Part shown: one piece after another, positions 18,251-27,080 of the stretch
Layout of the letters: each line of letters begins with the position of its first letter
How positions within the stretch are numbered: the first letter of the stretch is position 1
Origin: an uncultured Verrucomicrobia subdivision 3 bacterium
GTDB taxonomy: Bacteria > Verrucomicrobiota > Verrucomicrobiia > Limisphaerales > UBA11358
NCBI GenBank assembly: GCA_903858275.1
Contig: CAIOIC010000126.1
Span: forward strand, 1-64,000
DNA length: 64,000 bases
Direction of reading: 5' to 3'
Position numbers and translations under genes: made by a program
The notes under the pieces: model-generated
The model's database searches: none
Told to the model about the DNA's origin: nothing
The model's input: the letters and a program-made list of their open reading frames with translations, nothing else

Positions 18251-19708
18251 TCACAAATACTGTGTCAGCAAGCCCGGCGCGACGCCGAACAGGATCACCA
18301 GCAACGCCAGCAGCGCCAGTGCGAGGAAGCTCAGCAGCGGCACCCGGATGGCGGGCGCATCGGCGGCGGCATCCTCGACGTAGGCCGCTTTCAGCACGCG
18401 CAGGTAGTAATAGAACGACACCGCGCTCATCGCGATGGCCAGAATGACCAGCCAGAGCAGGCCAAGATTTTTTGCGGTGTCGACCACGGCGCTGAACAGG
18501 AAGAATTTACCGATGAAGCCCGCGAGCGGCGGGATGCCGCCCAGCGAGAGCAGGAAAACCATCAGGCACAGCGCGAGGCCCGGCGCGCGCTTGCTCAAGC
18601 CGTTGAAGTTCGCAATCGCATCGCCGCCCGTGGCGTCTTCCACCACCGCCACCACGCCGAAGGCGCCGATGGTCGTCAGCGCGTAGGTGATGACGTAAAA
18701 CATCATGCCGCTGGCACTGAGCTGGTTGTTGCCCAGCACGCCGAGCAGCATATAACCGGCATGGGCGATGGCCGAATAGGCGAGCAGGCGTTTGACGCCG
18801 GACTGAACGATGGCGGTGAGATTCCCCAGCACCATCGAAAGCGCGGCGACCACGGCGACGGTCGGCGTCCAGCCAGCGACATAACCGTGCCAGACGGCGC
18901 TGCCCTGCGCGCCGACGAAACCGAGCGTGAAGATCTGGGCGAGAACGTAGAAGCTCGCCACCTTGGAACCGGAGCCGATGAAAGCCGCGCTCGGCGTGGG
19001 CGCGCCATCGTAGGCATCCGGCGCCCAGAGATGAAACGGCACGGCGGCGACCTTGAAGCCGAAACCGATGACAGTCATCACCAGCGCCACGAGCAGCAGC
19101 GGATCCAGCCCCTTGCCGGCGATGGCGGCGGCGATGTCGCGCAGATTGGTCGAGCCGGAAATGCCGTAGAGCAGGCTGAAGCCAAACAGCAGAAACGCGG
19201 CGGACATGCCGCCAAAAAGAAAGTATTTCAGCGCGGCCTCGGCGGATCGGGCATTGTGCTTGTTGAACGCGGTCAGGATATAAAGCGTGAGGCTGGCGAA
19301 TTCCAGCGCGAGGAAAATCATCAGCAAATCCTCGGTGCTGACGAGGAACATCAGGCCGATGGTGCCAAGCAGAATCAGCGAAAGATATTCGCCGACGTGA
19401 TCGGTGAATTTGCCGGAAGCGGAAATCAATACGGTGAAAACCGTCAGCACGAGGATGGCGACTTTCACGAAATCGGACGCCGGGCTCACCACGAGCAGGC
19501 CATTGAACAGATTGGCATCGGTGTGGCGCGTGAAGGCCAGCAACGCAGCCGTTGCACAGCCGAGAAGGGATAGGAGCGCGCCGACATTGAAGCGGGCCGC
19601 GAGGGACTTGCCGCGCAGAACGGTCAGGTCCACGCCCAGCACCACCAGCACCGTGAGCGTGACGACGGCTTCCGGCGCGGACAATTGAAGCAATTGGAGA
19701 TAGTTCAT
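18251..19708 (-). CDS. nuoN: Complex I subunit NuoN
   Basis: Antiporter-like proton-pumping subunit of NADH:quinone-type oxidoreductase, 485 aa, about 14 membrane segments. Typical segments are LSLILLGTIGLMFLVSTEDL, LALEFASLTLYILTAF with the key glutamate, and FHLWAPDAYDGAPTPSAAFI. The start ATG at 19708 overlaps the stop of the second nuoM gene (ATGA); a longer in-frame opening to 19756 lies in the nuoM gene and was not used. It is the last nuo gene of the operon. Function is assigned from family and position. Confidence 0.95.
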   Translation of the reverse strand: MNYLQLLQLSAPEAVVTLTVLVVLGVDLTVLRGKSLAARFNVGALLSLLGCATAALLAFTRHTDANLFNGLLVVSPASDFVKVAILVLTVFTVLISASGKFTDHVGEYLSLILLGTIGLMFLVSTEDLLMIFLALEFASLTLYILTAFNKHNARSAEAALKYFLFGGMSAAFLLFGFSLLYGISGSTNLRDIAAAIAGKGLDPLLLVALVMTVIGFGFKVAAVPFHLWAPDAYDGAPTPSAAFIGSGSKVASFYVLAQIFTLGFVGAQGSAVWHGYVAGWTPTVAVVAALSMVLGNLTAIVQSGVKRLLAYSAIAHAGYMLLGVLGNNQLSASGMMFYVITYALTTIGAFGVVAVVEDATGGDAIANFNGLSKRAPGLALCLMVFLLSLGGIPPLAGFIGKFFLFSAVVDTAKNLGLLWLVILAIAMSAVSFYYYLRVLKAAYVEDAAADAPAIRVPLLSFLALALLALLVILFGVAPGLLTQYL

Positions 19709-21201
19709 TGCGCACCTCCGCCCAGCAACCGCGCGAACAGCGGCGATTTGAAACAAGGTTCAATCCAATTCATGAGCAAGCCGGGGAAAAGGCCGATGAC
19801 CAGCGACGCGCCGATGAGCATCACCGCGCCGAAGCGCTCGGGCACGGAAACCGGTTCCAGCGGGTGATCGTGGTCAATCGGCGCCGGCGGCACATCCGAA
19901 TAAAACCCCTTTTGCACCGCGCGCAGCGTGTAGGCCACGCCGACGAGAATGCCGACACCGGCCAGGATCGTCATTTTCGGGAACACCGCCCACGCGCCCA
20001 TGAGCACCTGCAATTCGGCGATGAAACCGCTGAAGCCGGGCAAGCCCATCGAGGCGACGCCGGCAATCACAAAGGTCACGCCCGCGAACGGCAGCGCCTT
20101 GCCGACATTCATTTTTTCGAGGTCATTGAAGTCGCGGGTATGCGTCCGGTCATAAACCATGCGGCCCACCACGCCGAACAGCAGCCCGGCGATGATACCG
20201 TGCGAGAACATCTGCAGCACCGCGCCGGTGAGGCCAATGGAGTTAAGCGTCGCCAGACCGAGCAGCACAAAGCCCATGTGGCTCACGCTGGAGTAGCCGA
20301 TGACGAACTTGAAGTCGCGCTGCACCAGCGCCACCCCGGCCCCGTAGACAATGCCGGCAACCGCGAGCGCGGCGACGGCCCACTGCCATTCGCGCACGCC
20401 TTCGGGGAACATCAGCATCGCCACGCGCAGGCAGCCGTAAGCGCCGAGCTTCATCACCACCCCGGCGAGCAGCATGGAACCGGCGGTCGGCGCGGCGACG
20501 TGACCCGTCGGCGCCCAGGTGTGGAAGGGCCACATGCCGGCGAGAATCGCGAAACCGATGAACACCAGCGGAAACACCCAGTGCTGGAAGCCGATGGAAA
20601 AATGAACCCGGGACAGCTCAATCAAATCCAGCGAGGCATGGCCAAGCTGACCTTTCGCCACCACCCACGCGGCAATCATGCCGATGAGCACCAGATGGCT
20701 GCCGACGAACGAATACAGCGCCAGCTTCATCGCACCATATTCTTTGCGCGTGCTACCCCAGCGGGCGATGAGGAAGTATTTGGGGATGATCGTCAGCTCA
20801 TAGAACACAAAGAGCAGCAGCAAATCGAAGCTCAAGAACACGCCATAAACCCCGCCGATGAGGGTGAGGTAGAAGGCGAAAAATTCCTTCGTCCGTTTCT
20901 CAATATTCCATGAAAACAAAATCCCGGAGACAGCCGCCAGCCCGGTCAGGACGACGAGCACCAGGCTGATGCCGTCCGCCGCGAGGTAGTAGTTCGCACC
21001 GATGGCGGGAATCCAACTGGCTTTGACAATCGTGGTGACTTCGCCGGGATTGGCCTGCTGGATGGCGCCGGCAAACGCCACGACGCAACCGGCGATGGCG
21101 GTGAGCAAGGCGACGATGCGGGCGGCGCGCGCGTTGTCGCGCGGCAGGAGCATCAGCACCAGCACCCCGATAAAAGTTATATAAATGGTCCAGGCCAGCA
21201 T
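19705..21201 (-). CDS. nuoM: Complex I subunit NuoM, second copy
   Basis: A 498-aa antiporter-like subunit of the NuoM type. Conserved features are LLLFVFYELTIIPKYFLI with the pumping glutamate, and MWPFHTWAPTGHVAAPTAGS followed by GVVMKLGAYG with the TM lysine; RDFKFVIGYSSVSHMGFVLL is also typical. It starts one base after the stop of the first nuoM gene and overlaps nuoN, so translation is tightly coupled. The two NuoM proteins differ clearly (for example FVFYELTIIP here and FLFWELGLIP in the other), so this is not a recent tandem duplication. It gives the complex a fourth antiporter-like subunit. Confidence 0.93.
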   Translation of the reverse strand: MLAWTIYITFIGVLVLMLLPRDNARAARIVALLTAIAGCVVAFAGAIQQANPGEVTTIVKASWIPAIGANYYLAADGISLVLVVLTGLAAVSGILFSWNIEKRTKEFFAFYLTLIGGVYGVFLSFDLLLLFVFYELTIIPKYFLIARWGSTRKEYGAMKLALYSFVGSHLVLIGMIAAWVVAKGQLGHASLDLIELSRVHFSIGFQHWVFPLVFIGFAILAGMWPFHTWAPTGHVAAPTAGSMLLAGVVMKLGAYGCLRVAMLMFPEGVREWQWAVAALAVAGIVYGAGVALVQRDFKFVIGYSSVSHMGFVLLGLATLNSIGLTGAVLQMFSHGIIAGLLFGVVGRMVYDRTHTRDFNDLEKMNVGKALPFAGVTFVIAGVASMGLPGFSGFIAELQVLMGAWAVFPKMTILAGVGILVGVAYTLRAVQKGFYSDVPPAPIDHDHPLEPVSVPERFGAVMLIGASLVIGLFPGLLMNWIEPCFKSPLFARLLGGGAQ

Positions 21202-21202
21202 T

Positions 21203-22738
21203 TTAGAAATTCAGTTGTTGCACCAGTTTCACGACGGTGGCGTCCACCACGCCCAAAATAAATTGCGGCCAGATGCCCAGCACGAACATCAGCGCGATGC
21301 TCGGCAGGACCAGCAGGCGCTCCGCCGTGGTCAGGTCAGGCAGCTTCGCCCAGCGCTCGTTCAGCGGGCCGCAGAACACGCGCTGGATGAGCGTGAGCAG
21401 GAAAATCGCCGTGACCAGAATACCAATGGTGGAAATCGCCGCCGCCCACGGCGCGAGCGGGAACACGCCCTTGAAAATCAGGAATTCGCCGACAAACCCG
21501 TTCAAGCCCGGCAGACCGAGCGAAGAGAACAGCGAGATGCCCATCAGGCCGGTGAACACGGGAACGACTTTGCGGATGCCGCCAAAATCATCGAGGCCGC
21601 GCAGACCGCCGGTGCGTTTTTCGAGCAGCGACAGGAACAGGAACAGCGCCGACGCCGTGAGACCGTGGTTGAACATCTGGAGCAACGCGCCGTCCAGCGC
21701 GGCGGCCTTCTGAAGATCGGAATGATTCACGCCGGTGACCACAGCCGTCGCCGCGAACATCGCGAGCAGACAGTAGCCCAGATGGTTGATGGACGAGTAA
21801 GCCAGCATCCGCTTCAAATCCTTCTGCGCGAACGCGGCGCAGGCCGAGAGGACGATGGTCGCCACCGCCAGCCAGAGCAGCGGCGTCAGCACCTGGCGGA
21901 TTTGGTCGGGGAAAATCGGCAGCAGAATCCGCAGGAAACCATAGACGCCCATCTTGGACATCACGCCGGTCAGCAGCATCGTCACCGGGCTGGGCGCCTC
22001 GGAATACGCGGCGGGCAGCCAGGTATGAAACGGAATCACCGGCACTTTCACCGCGAACCCAAGGAACGCGCCGAAGAAAACGATCAAGGCGATGTTCTTC
22101 CAGCCAAAAGCCGCCTGCAATTTGGCGGTCAACACGCCGCTCTTCGCCAGGCCGGCGAGTTCGATGAAATCAAAGCTGCCGGTAGCGAGACGGAGCGCGA
22201 TGAAGCTCAAGAGCAACGCCACGCTGCCAACCATCGTATAGATGAAGAATTGCGTCGCCGCCGGTCCGCGCCTGGGGCCGCCCCAAAGCTTGATGAGGAA
22301 AAACGCGGGGATCAGGCCGAGTTCCCAGAACAGGAACCAGTGGAAAAAGTTCAGCGCGGTGAACGTGCCGAACAAACCCGCCTGCAACCACAACACCAGC
22401 GCATGAAACACATGCGGACGATCCTCCACGTTCCACGAGGCGAGAATCGCCAGCGGCGTGACCATGGCCGTGAGCAGGACCATCAGCGCGCCGAGGCCGT
22501 CCACGCCGAGGTAGTAATCAATACCGAGCGAAGGAACCCAGGCAAATTTTTCGACGAATTGCAGGCCGCCTTCAGCGGCATTGAAATGCAGCCACATGCA
22601 CGCCGCGCCGCCCAGACCCAGCAGGCTGGTGGCCAGCGAAAGGCTACGAACGAGGTTTTTACGTTCCGAGCCAAGCCCGGCGACAAGGATGCCGCCGAGG
22701 AACGGGACGAGAGTGAGAATGGTCAGCCAGTGGTTCAT
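21203..22738 (-). CDS. nuoM: Complex I subunit NuoM, first copy
   Basis: A 511-aa antiporter-like membrane subunit. Signatures include NFFHWFLFWELGLIPAFFLI (pumping glutamate), VPVIPFHTWLPAAYSEAPSP and the following LTGVMSKMGVYGFLRI (TM lysine), and DLKRMLAYSSINHLGYCLL. The ATG at 22738 overlaps the nuoL stop by four bases; the longer frame opening to 22867 lies within nuoL and was rejected. It pairs with a second, diverged NuoM immediately downstream. Which of the two is the extra subunit cannot be told without a tree. Confidence 0.93.
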   Translation of the reverse strand: MNHWLTILTLVPFLGGILVAGLGSERKNLVRSLSLATSLLGLGGAACMWLHFNAAEGGLQFVEKFAWVPSLGIDYYLGVDGLGALMVLLTAMVTPLAILASWNVEDRPHVFHALVLWLQAGLFGTFTALNFFHWFLFWELGLIPAFFLIKLWGGPRRGPAATQFFIYTMVGSVALLLSFIALRLATGSFDFIELAGLAKSGVLTAKLQAAFGWKNIALIVFFGAFLGFAVKVPVIPFHTWLPAAYSEAPSPVTMLLTGVMSKMGVYGFLRILLPIFPDQIRQVLTPLLWLAVATIVLSACAAFAQKDLKRMLAYSSINHLGYCLLAMFAATAVVTGVNHSDLQKAAALDGALLQMFNHGLTASALFLFLSLLEKRTGGLRGLDDFGGIRKVVPVFTGLMGISLFSSLGLPGLNGFVGEFLIFKGVFPLAPWAAAISTIGILVTAIFLLTLIQRVFCGPLNERWAKLPDLTTAERLLVLPSIALMFVLGIWPQFILGVVDATVVKLVQQLNF

Positions 22739-24843
22739 GCTTTGCGCCCCCAGATCAGGAACAGAATCAGCGCCACCAGCGCGACGCCGATGATGCGGAG
22801 GTAGGTTTGCACGCGTCCGGCGTGCAGTTTGGAAAGGAAGCCGCCGCCGCCACGGATGGAATCGCACCCGGCATCAAAGCCGAGGTTCACGAAATACTCA
22901 TCCGTCAGGCGATAGAGCCAGGCGAAGCCGAGCGTGAGATAGCTGACAACCAGCACCGCGCCGCCGAAAATCCATTTATCGGCGAAATCACACAGCCACG
23001 CGGCAAAGGCGTTGAAGCGGATGACCGTGACCTCGTAGAGCTCATCAATATAATACTTGTTTTGCAGCACCTTGAAGATGGCCGGCTGAAATGCCTCCAA
23101 AACGTCCTGCTCCCCGGCGGTTTTGCGCTGGCGTTTGCCGTAAAGCCAGACGCCGAGACCGAGGCCGGTGAACACGATCAGCGAGGAAGAAACCATCAAG
23201 GTCAACGTGCCGCCGGCGGTGAGCTTGCCCAGATCAAATTCAACATGGTGGCCGTTGAGATACGTTTCAAACCACGGCCAGGCGGGGGTGCCGATGACGC
23301 CCAATAAAATGGCGAACCCCGCGAGGATGACGAGAGGGACGGTCATGACAGCGGGGCTTTCGTGAGGGTCGTGGCCAGGGGAGGAAGTATGAGAGTGCGC
23401 GGAGTGACCCTGAGATGATTCTTCCTGATGACCGCGATAGCTGCCGAAGAAAACCAACGCCACCTGACGGGTCATGTAAAACGCCGTGAACAGCGCACCG
23501 GCGCAGCCGAGATAAAAGGGAACCTGCGACACCGACCACCCATGCGCGGCATGCAGGATTTCGTCCTTGCTCCAGAAACCGGAGAAGAACAGCGGGAAAC
23601 CCGCGAGCGCCAGCATGCCGACGGCATAAACGGCAAAGGTGATGGGCATGTATTTTTTGATGCCGCCCATCCTGCGGATATCCTGTTCCTCATGGCAGCC
23701 ATGGATCACGGACGCGGAACCGAGGAACAAGAGCGCCTTAAAAAACGCGTGGGTGATGAGATGGAACATACCGACGGCCACGCCGCCGACGCCGAGCCCC
23801 ATCATCATGTAGCCGAGCTGCGAAACGGTGGAGTAAGCGAGGATGCGCTTGATGTCGTTCTGGGCCACCGCGATGCTCGCGGCGAAAATCGCGGTCAGCG
23901 CGCCAATCCAGGTGACGATCGTCAGCGACGTGGTGACGGGAACACCGTGTTCCCCCACCAAGGCTCCAGCCGCCATCAACGGATAAACGCGGGCGACGAG
24001 AAAAACGCCGGCAGCCACCATCGTGGCGGCGTGGATCAAAGCGCTGACCGGCGTCGGGCCTTCCATCGCGTCCGGCAGCCAGACATGCAGCGGCAGCTGG
24101 CCGGATTTGCCGACCGCACCGAGGAAAATCAACAGGCCGATGGCCGTGGAAACCGCCATGCCACCGATCGTCGCATGCGTGAGCATCTGGGCCAACGCGC
24201 CGGATTCGAGGCAGCCTTTGCCGCCTTCATAGAAATTCAACGTGCCGGTTTCCGCGTAGAGCCAGACCATGCCGATGAGCAAACCGAGGTCGCCGATGCG
24301 CGTGGTGATGAAGGCTTTCTTCGCCGCCGCCGCCGCGCTGGGCTTGTGATACCAGAAACCGATGAGCAGATAGCTCGTCAAGCCGACGATTTCCCACGAG
24401 ATGAACAGCAGGAGCAAATTGTTAGCGATGACCACACCGAGCATTCCGGAGGCGAACAGCGCGAGGAAACAGAAGAACCGCATGAAATTCACGTCATGCG
24501 CCATGTAGCCGACGCTGAAGATGAAGATCAACATGCCGACAAACGTCACCATCATGAGCATGACGGCCGTCAACGGGTCGAGCACCCAACCGATACTCAT
24601 CCACTGGCCGCCGAATTGAAGCCACGGAAAGCTGAAAACTTCGCGGAACGCACCGTGTTCACCGCCGCCGTGACCGAGCGTGGCGGCAAAGGCGCAGAGC
24701 GAGAGCAGGAAGCCGACGGCCATGGAACCAATGGCCAGCGACGCCGCCAGCTTGCGCTTCGGCTGCTTATTGACGGAGATGATGCCCGCCGCGACCAACG
24801 GCAGCGCGGGAATCAGCCAGAGATTTTTGACAATCCAAATCAT
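22735..24843 (-). CDS. nuoL: Complex I subunit NuoL, extended
   Basis: Distal antiporter-like subunit carrying the long lateral helix; 702 aa, longer than the roughly 610-650 aa usual for NuoL. Typical parts are FISWEIVGLTSYLLIGFW, WLPDAMEGPTPVSALIHAAT and HAFFKALLFLGSASVIHGCH. A His/Ser-rich cytoplasmic or periplasmic loop (HSAHSHTSSPGHDPHE) is unusual. The region between the penultimate and last membrane helices (about residues 604-683) is about 80 aa, some 30 longer than I recall for E. coli NuoL, which fits an elongated lateral helix. The start ATG 24843 is preferred to an upstream in-frame TTG at 24855. A repeat fills the gap to nuoK. Confidence 0.93.
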   Translation of the reverse strand: MIWIVKNLWLIPALPLVAAGIISVNKQPKRKLAASLAIGSMAVGFLLSLCAFAATLGHGGGEHGAFREVFSFPWLQFGGQWMSIGWVLDPLTAVMLMMVTFVGMLIFIFSVGYMAHDVNFMRFFCFLALFASGMLGVVIANNLLLLFISWEIVGLTSYLLIGFWYHKPSAAAAAKKAFITTRIGDLGLLIGMVWLYAETGTLNFYEGGKGCLESGALAQMLTHATIGGMAVSTAIGLLIFLGAVGKSGQLPLHVWLPDAMEGPTPVSALIHAATMVAAGVFLVARVYPLMAAGALVGEHGVPVTTSLTIVTWIGALTAIFAASIAVAQNDIKRILAYSTVSQLGYMMMGLGVGGVAVGMFHLITHAFFKALLFLGSASVIHGCHEEQDIRRMGGIKKYMPITFAVYAVGMLALAGFPLFFSGFWSKDEILHAAHGWSVSQVPFYLGCAGALFTAFYMTRQVALVFFGSYRGHQEESSQGHSAHSHTSSPGHDPHESPAVMTVPLVILAGFAILLGVIGTPAWPWFETYLNGHHVEFDLGKLTAGGTLTLMVSSSLIVFTGLGLGVWLYGKRQRKTAGEQDVLEAFQPAIFKVLQNKYYIDELYEVTVIRFNAFAAWLCDFADKWIFGGAVLVVSYLTLGFAWLYRLTDEYFVNLGFDAGCDSIRGGGGFLSKLHAGRVQTYLRIIGVALVALILFLIWGRKA

Positions 24844-24859
24844 TTGCAAATACAAATTG

Positions 24860-24922
24860 ATAAGGAATCCATGAAACCATGAATTGGTTTTTCAGGTTCC
24901 TGGTTTCCTGGTTTCCTCATTA
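24860..24922. repeat. ATAAGGAAaCCA palindrome (family A)
   Basis: Left arm ATAAGGAATCCATGAAACCA and right arm, in reverse complement, GAGGAAACCAGGAAACCAGG. It sits in the nuoK-nuoL gap and covers the region just upstream of the nuoL start, so it may influence nuoL translation. Confidence 0.8.
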
Positions 24923-24952
24923 AATTTTTGCGGCTGTTATTCCTCATCGCTC

Positions 24953-25264
24953 TCAGCCTTTCAAATCTTTGACTTCATCCAAATTGGATGTTTTGTAATG
25001 CCGGTAAATGGCGATGACGAGCGCGAGACCCACCGCCGCTTCCGCCGCCGCGATGGCGATGGAAAAAATCACGAACATCACGCCGGTCAGCGCCTCGGGA
25101 TGCGCGCCGTAGCGCCAGAAGGCGATGAAATTCAGGTTCGCGGCATTCAGCATCAGCTCGATGCCCACAAGCGCGAGGATGGCGTGGCGGCGCGTGACGG
25201 CACCGGCAAAGCCGATGGCGAACAGCAGCGCGGATACTAAAAGACAACCTTGAAGTGGACTCAT
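24953..25264 (-). CDS. nuoK: Complex I subunit NuoK
   Basis: Small three-helix membrane subunit in the proton pathway next to NuoJ, 103 aa. The two conserved membrane glutamates are visible: GIELMLNAANLN in TM2 and IAAAEAAVGLAL in TM3. The ATG at 25264 overlaps the nuoJ stop by four bases. It is followed by about 110 bp containing a family A palindrome before nuoL, the first break in an otherwise tightly packed run. Confidence 0.96.
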   Translation of the reverse strand: MSPLQGCLLVSALLFAIGFAGAVTRRHAILALVGIELMLNAANLNFIAFWRYGAHPEALTGVMFVIFSIAIAAAEAAVGLALVIAIYRHYKTSNLDEVKDLKG

Positions 25265-25854
25265 GAATGACCTCCGGTTAAAGCAGTGGAGGATGGAGGA
25301 TGGAGGATAGAGGATGGCGGGGCGGTCTTGTCTATCTTCAATTCTCCAGCTTCCATCTTCGTTTTTCCCGGCTCGCGCAGGGCGATGATGACGGCGCCGA
25401 TCATCGCCGCCGTGAGCAGCAGGCCGATGATTTCGAGCGGCAAAACATATTTATTCATCAGCGCCTCGCCGATGTTTTTAACGGTGGTTTGGGGCGCAGA
25501 TGAAACTTCTTTCGGCAACGCGGAACTGCTGAGCACCGCCCAGCCGAGCAGGGTGAAAACGGCGGCCGAAACGGCGATGCCATAAAACCAGCCCGGCGCC
25601 AGCACGGCCTCGTTCGGCGTGTCACCGCTGCGCGTGAGCAAGATCGCAAACACGATCAGAATCGCGATGGCGCCGACATAGACGAGGATTTGCGCGAAGC
25701 CGACAAACTGCGCGTCGAGGTTCAGATACAACGCCGCGAGACCGGCAAACGCCACCACAAACGCCAGCGAACAGTGAACGAGGTTGCGCAGGCTCATGGC
25801 CGCCGCCGCGGCGAACAGCGTCACAAAAGCGATGATGAGGAAAGGCAATGACAT
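25261..25854 (-). CDS. nuoJ: Complex I subunit NuoJ with repeat-derived tail
   Basis: Membrane subunit of 197 aa with five hydrophobic segments; SLRNLVHCSLAFVVAFAGLA and QILVYVGAIAILIVFAILLT are typical, and the -VGAIAIL- helix carries the pi-bulge region of the family. The last about 34 residues (after REPG, residues 164-197) are polar and low-complexity, including KMEAGELKID and SSILHPPSS. They are encoded by copies of a short GGAGGATGG repeat that occurs elsewhere in non-coding DNA (38645-38848). The tail is therefore probably a late addition by repeat insertion. The gene overlaps nuoK (ATGA). Confidence 0.94.
   Translation of the reverse strand: MSLPFLIIAFVTLFAAAAAMSLRNLVHCSLAFVVAFAGLAALYLNLDAQFVGFAQILVYVGAIAILIVFAILLTRSGDTPNEAVLAPGWFYGIAVSAAVFTLLGWAVLSSSALPKEVSSAPQTTVKNIGEALMNKYVLPLEIIGLLLTAAMIGAVIIALREPGKTKMEAGELKIDKTAPPSSILHPPSSTALTGGHS
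25287..25360. repeat. GGAGGATGG / GGAAGATGG repeats inside nuoJ
   Basis: Tandem GGATGGA units at 25287-25317 and a related stretch at 25331-25360 (TCTATCTTCAATTCTCCAGC and following). The same word family occurs in the non-coding DNA at 38645-38665 and 38812-38848. Here it is read in frame as the NuoJ C terminus. Confidence 0.65.
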
Positions 25855-25857
25855 GAT

Positions 25858-27054
25858 TTATTCAGCGTAGCGATAGGTGCGTTTGCCGAGTTTTTGATGC
25901 CGCATCAGGCCGCGGCCGAGCACGAGATACGCGCCAAAAATGATGGCGGCGCAGACCAGCCAGCGCTGCCAGTCGGGACCCATGAAATGCCAGATGCCGG
26001 CGACCACGATATTGATGAGCGCAAGGGGCAACATAAGCTTCCAGGCGAGATTCATGAGCTGATCCATGCGCAAGCGCGGCAGCGTGGCGCGAATCCAGAT
26101 GAAGACAAAAACGATGGCAATCATCTTGGTCACGAACCAGACATAGGACGGAATCCAAGTCAGGAAGGACACCGGCGAAGTCCAGCCGCCAAGGAACAGC
26201 GTGATGCCGAGGCCGATGATGGCGAACATGCCCAGGTATTCACCGAGGAAAAACAGCGCGAACTTGAAGCCGGAGTATTCGGTGAAATAGCCCGCGATGA
26301 TCTCGGATTCCGCTTCCGGCAGATCGAACGGCGAGCGGTTGGATTCGGCGAGCGACGCGATGAAAAACAGGATGCAACCAACGAAGCCCCACGGCGTGAA
26401 CACATACCAGTGCGCGATGCCGAAGGTGTAATGGTTTTGCGCGGCGACGATGTCCACCAGCTTGAGCGAGCCGACAATCATCACCACAGTCACGGCGGAA
26501 AGGATGAGCGGAATCTCGTAACTGACCATCTGCGCAATCGCGCGCATCGCGCCGAGCAGCGAATATTTATTGCGGCTCGACCAGCCGGCCATGAACACGG
26601 AAATCTCCACCGCCCCGCCGACGGCAAAAAAGAACAGCAAGCCGGCGTCAAAATCGGCCACGGTCATGTTGCGCCCGAACGGCAGCACGGCGTAGGCGAG
26701 CAGCACGGGAATGAGCATCACGATGGGCGCGAGAAAATGAACCACCCGGTCCGCCGCGCGCGGCACGATGTCCTCCTTGGTCAGCGACTTGATGCCGTCG
26801 GGAATGAACTGGCCGAAGCCACAGAGGCGGATATTGGTGAACGGAATGCCGACACGGTTGGGGCCGTAGCGGTTCTGGATGCGGCCGATGCCCTTGCGCT
26901 CAAAAATCGTGACGATGGCGAAAATGCCCGGAAAAACCGACAGAATCAGCGTGACGGAAAGCACTGCGGACACCAGCGGCTGCAGGGCTTCCGGAACATA
27001 GCCCAGCACCAGGTGCTTCAGCGTCACAAAAATTTGATCGAGTTTTTCGAACAT
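25858..27054 (-). CDS. nuoH: Complex I subunit NuoH
   Basis: Membrane subunit that forms much of the quinone chamber; 398 aa, eight hydrophobic segments. Conserved regions are FERKGIGRIQNRYGPNRVG, DGIKSLTKEDIVP, RAIAQMVSYEIPL, ESNRSPFDLPEAESEIIAGY and FKFALFFLGEY, which include the acidic quinone-site loop. It lies 26 bp after nuoI and 3 bp before nuoJ. In the usual order nuoH precedes nuoI; here the two are swapped. Confidence 0.97.
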   Translation of the reverse strand: MFEKLDQIFVTLKHLVLGYVPEALQPLVSAVLSVTLILSVFPGIFAIVTIFERKGIGRIQNRYGPNRVGIPFTNIRLCGFGQFIPDGIKSLTKEDIVPRAADRVVHFLAPIVMLIPVLLAYAVLPFGRNMTVADFDAGLLFFFAVGGAVEISVFMAGWSSRNKYSLLGAMRAIAQMVSYEIPLILSAVTVVMIVGSLKLVDIVAAQNHYTFGIAHWYVFTPWGFVGCILFFIASLAESNRSPFDLPEAESEIIAGYFTEYSGFKFALFFLGEYLGMFAIIGLGITLFLGGWTSPVSFLTWIPSYVWFVTKMIAIVFVFIWIRATLPRLRMDQLMNLAWKLMLPLALINIVVAGIWHFMGPDWQRWLVCAAIIFGAYLVLGRGLMRHQKLGKRTYRYAE

Positions 27055-27080
27055 TTTCTTTCAGATTTTCAAATTCGATT

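Noticed and set aside
24844..24855. TTG start for nuoL
   Set aside because: The ATG four codons later gives the typical N terminus; the TTG has no better ribosome site.
21185..24882. Long plus-strand open frames opposite nuoM and nuoL
   Set aside because: They are rich in Arg, His, Glu and Gln and mirror the membrane protein genes; artefacts.
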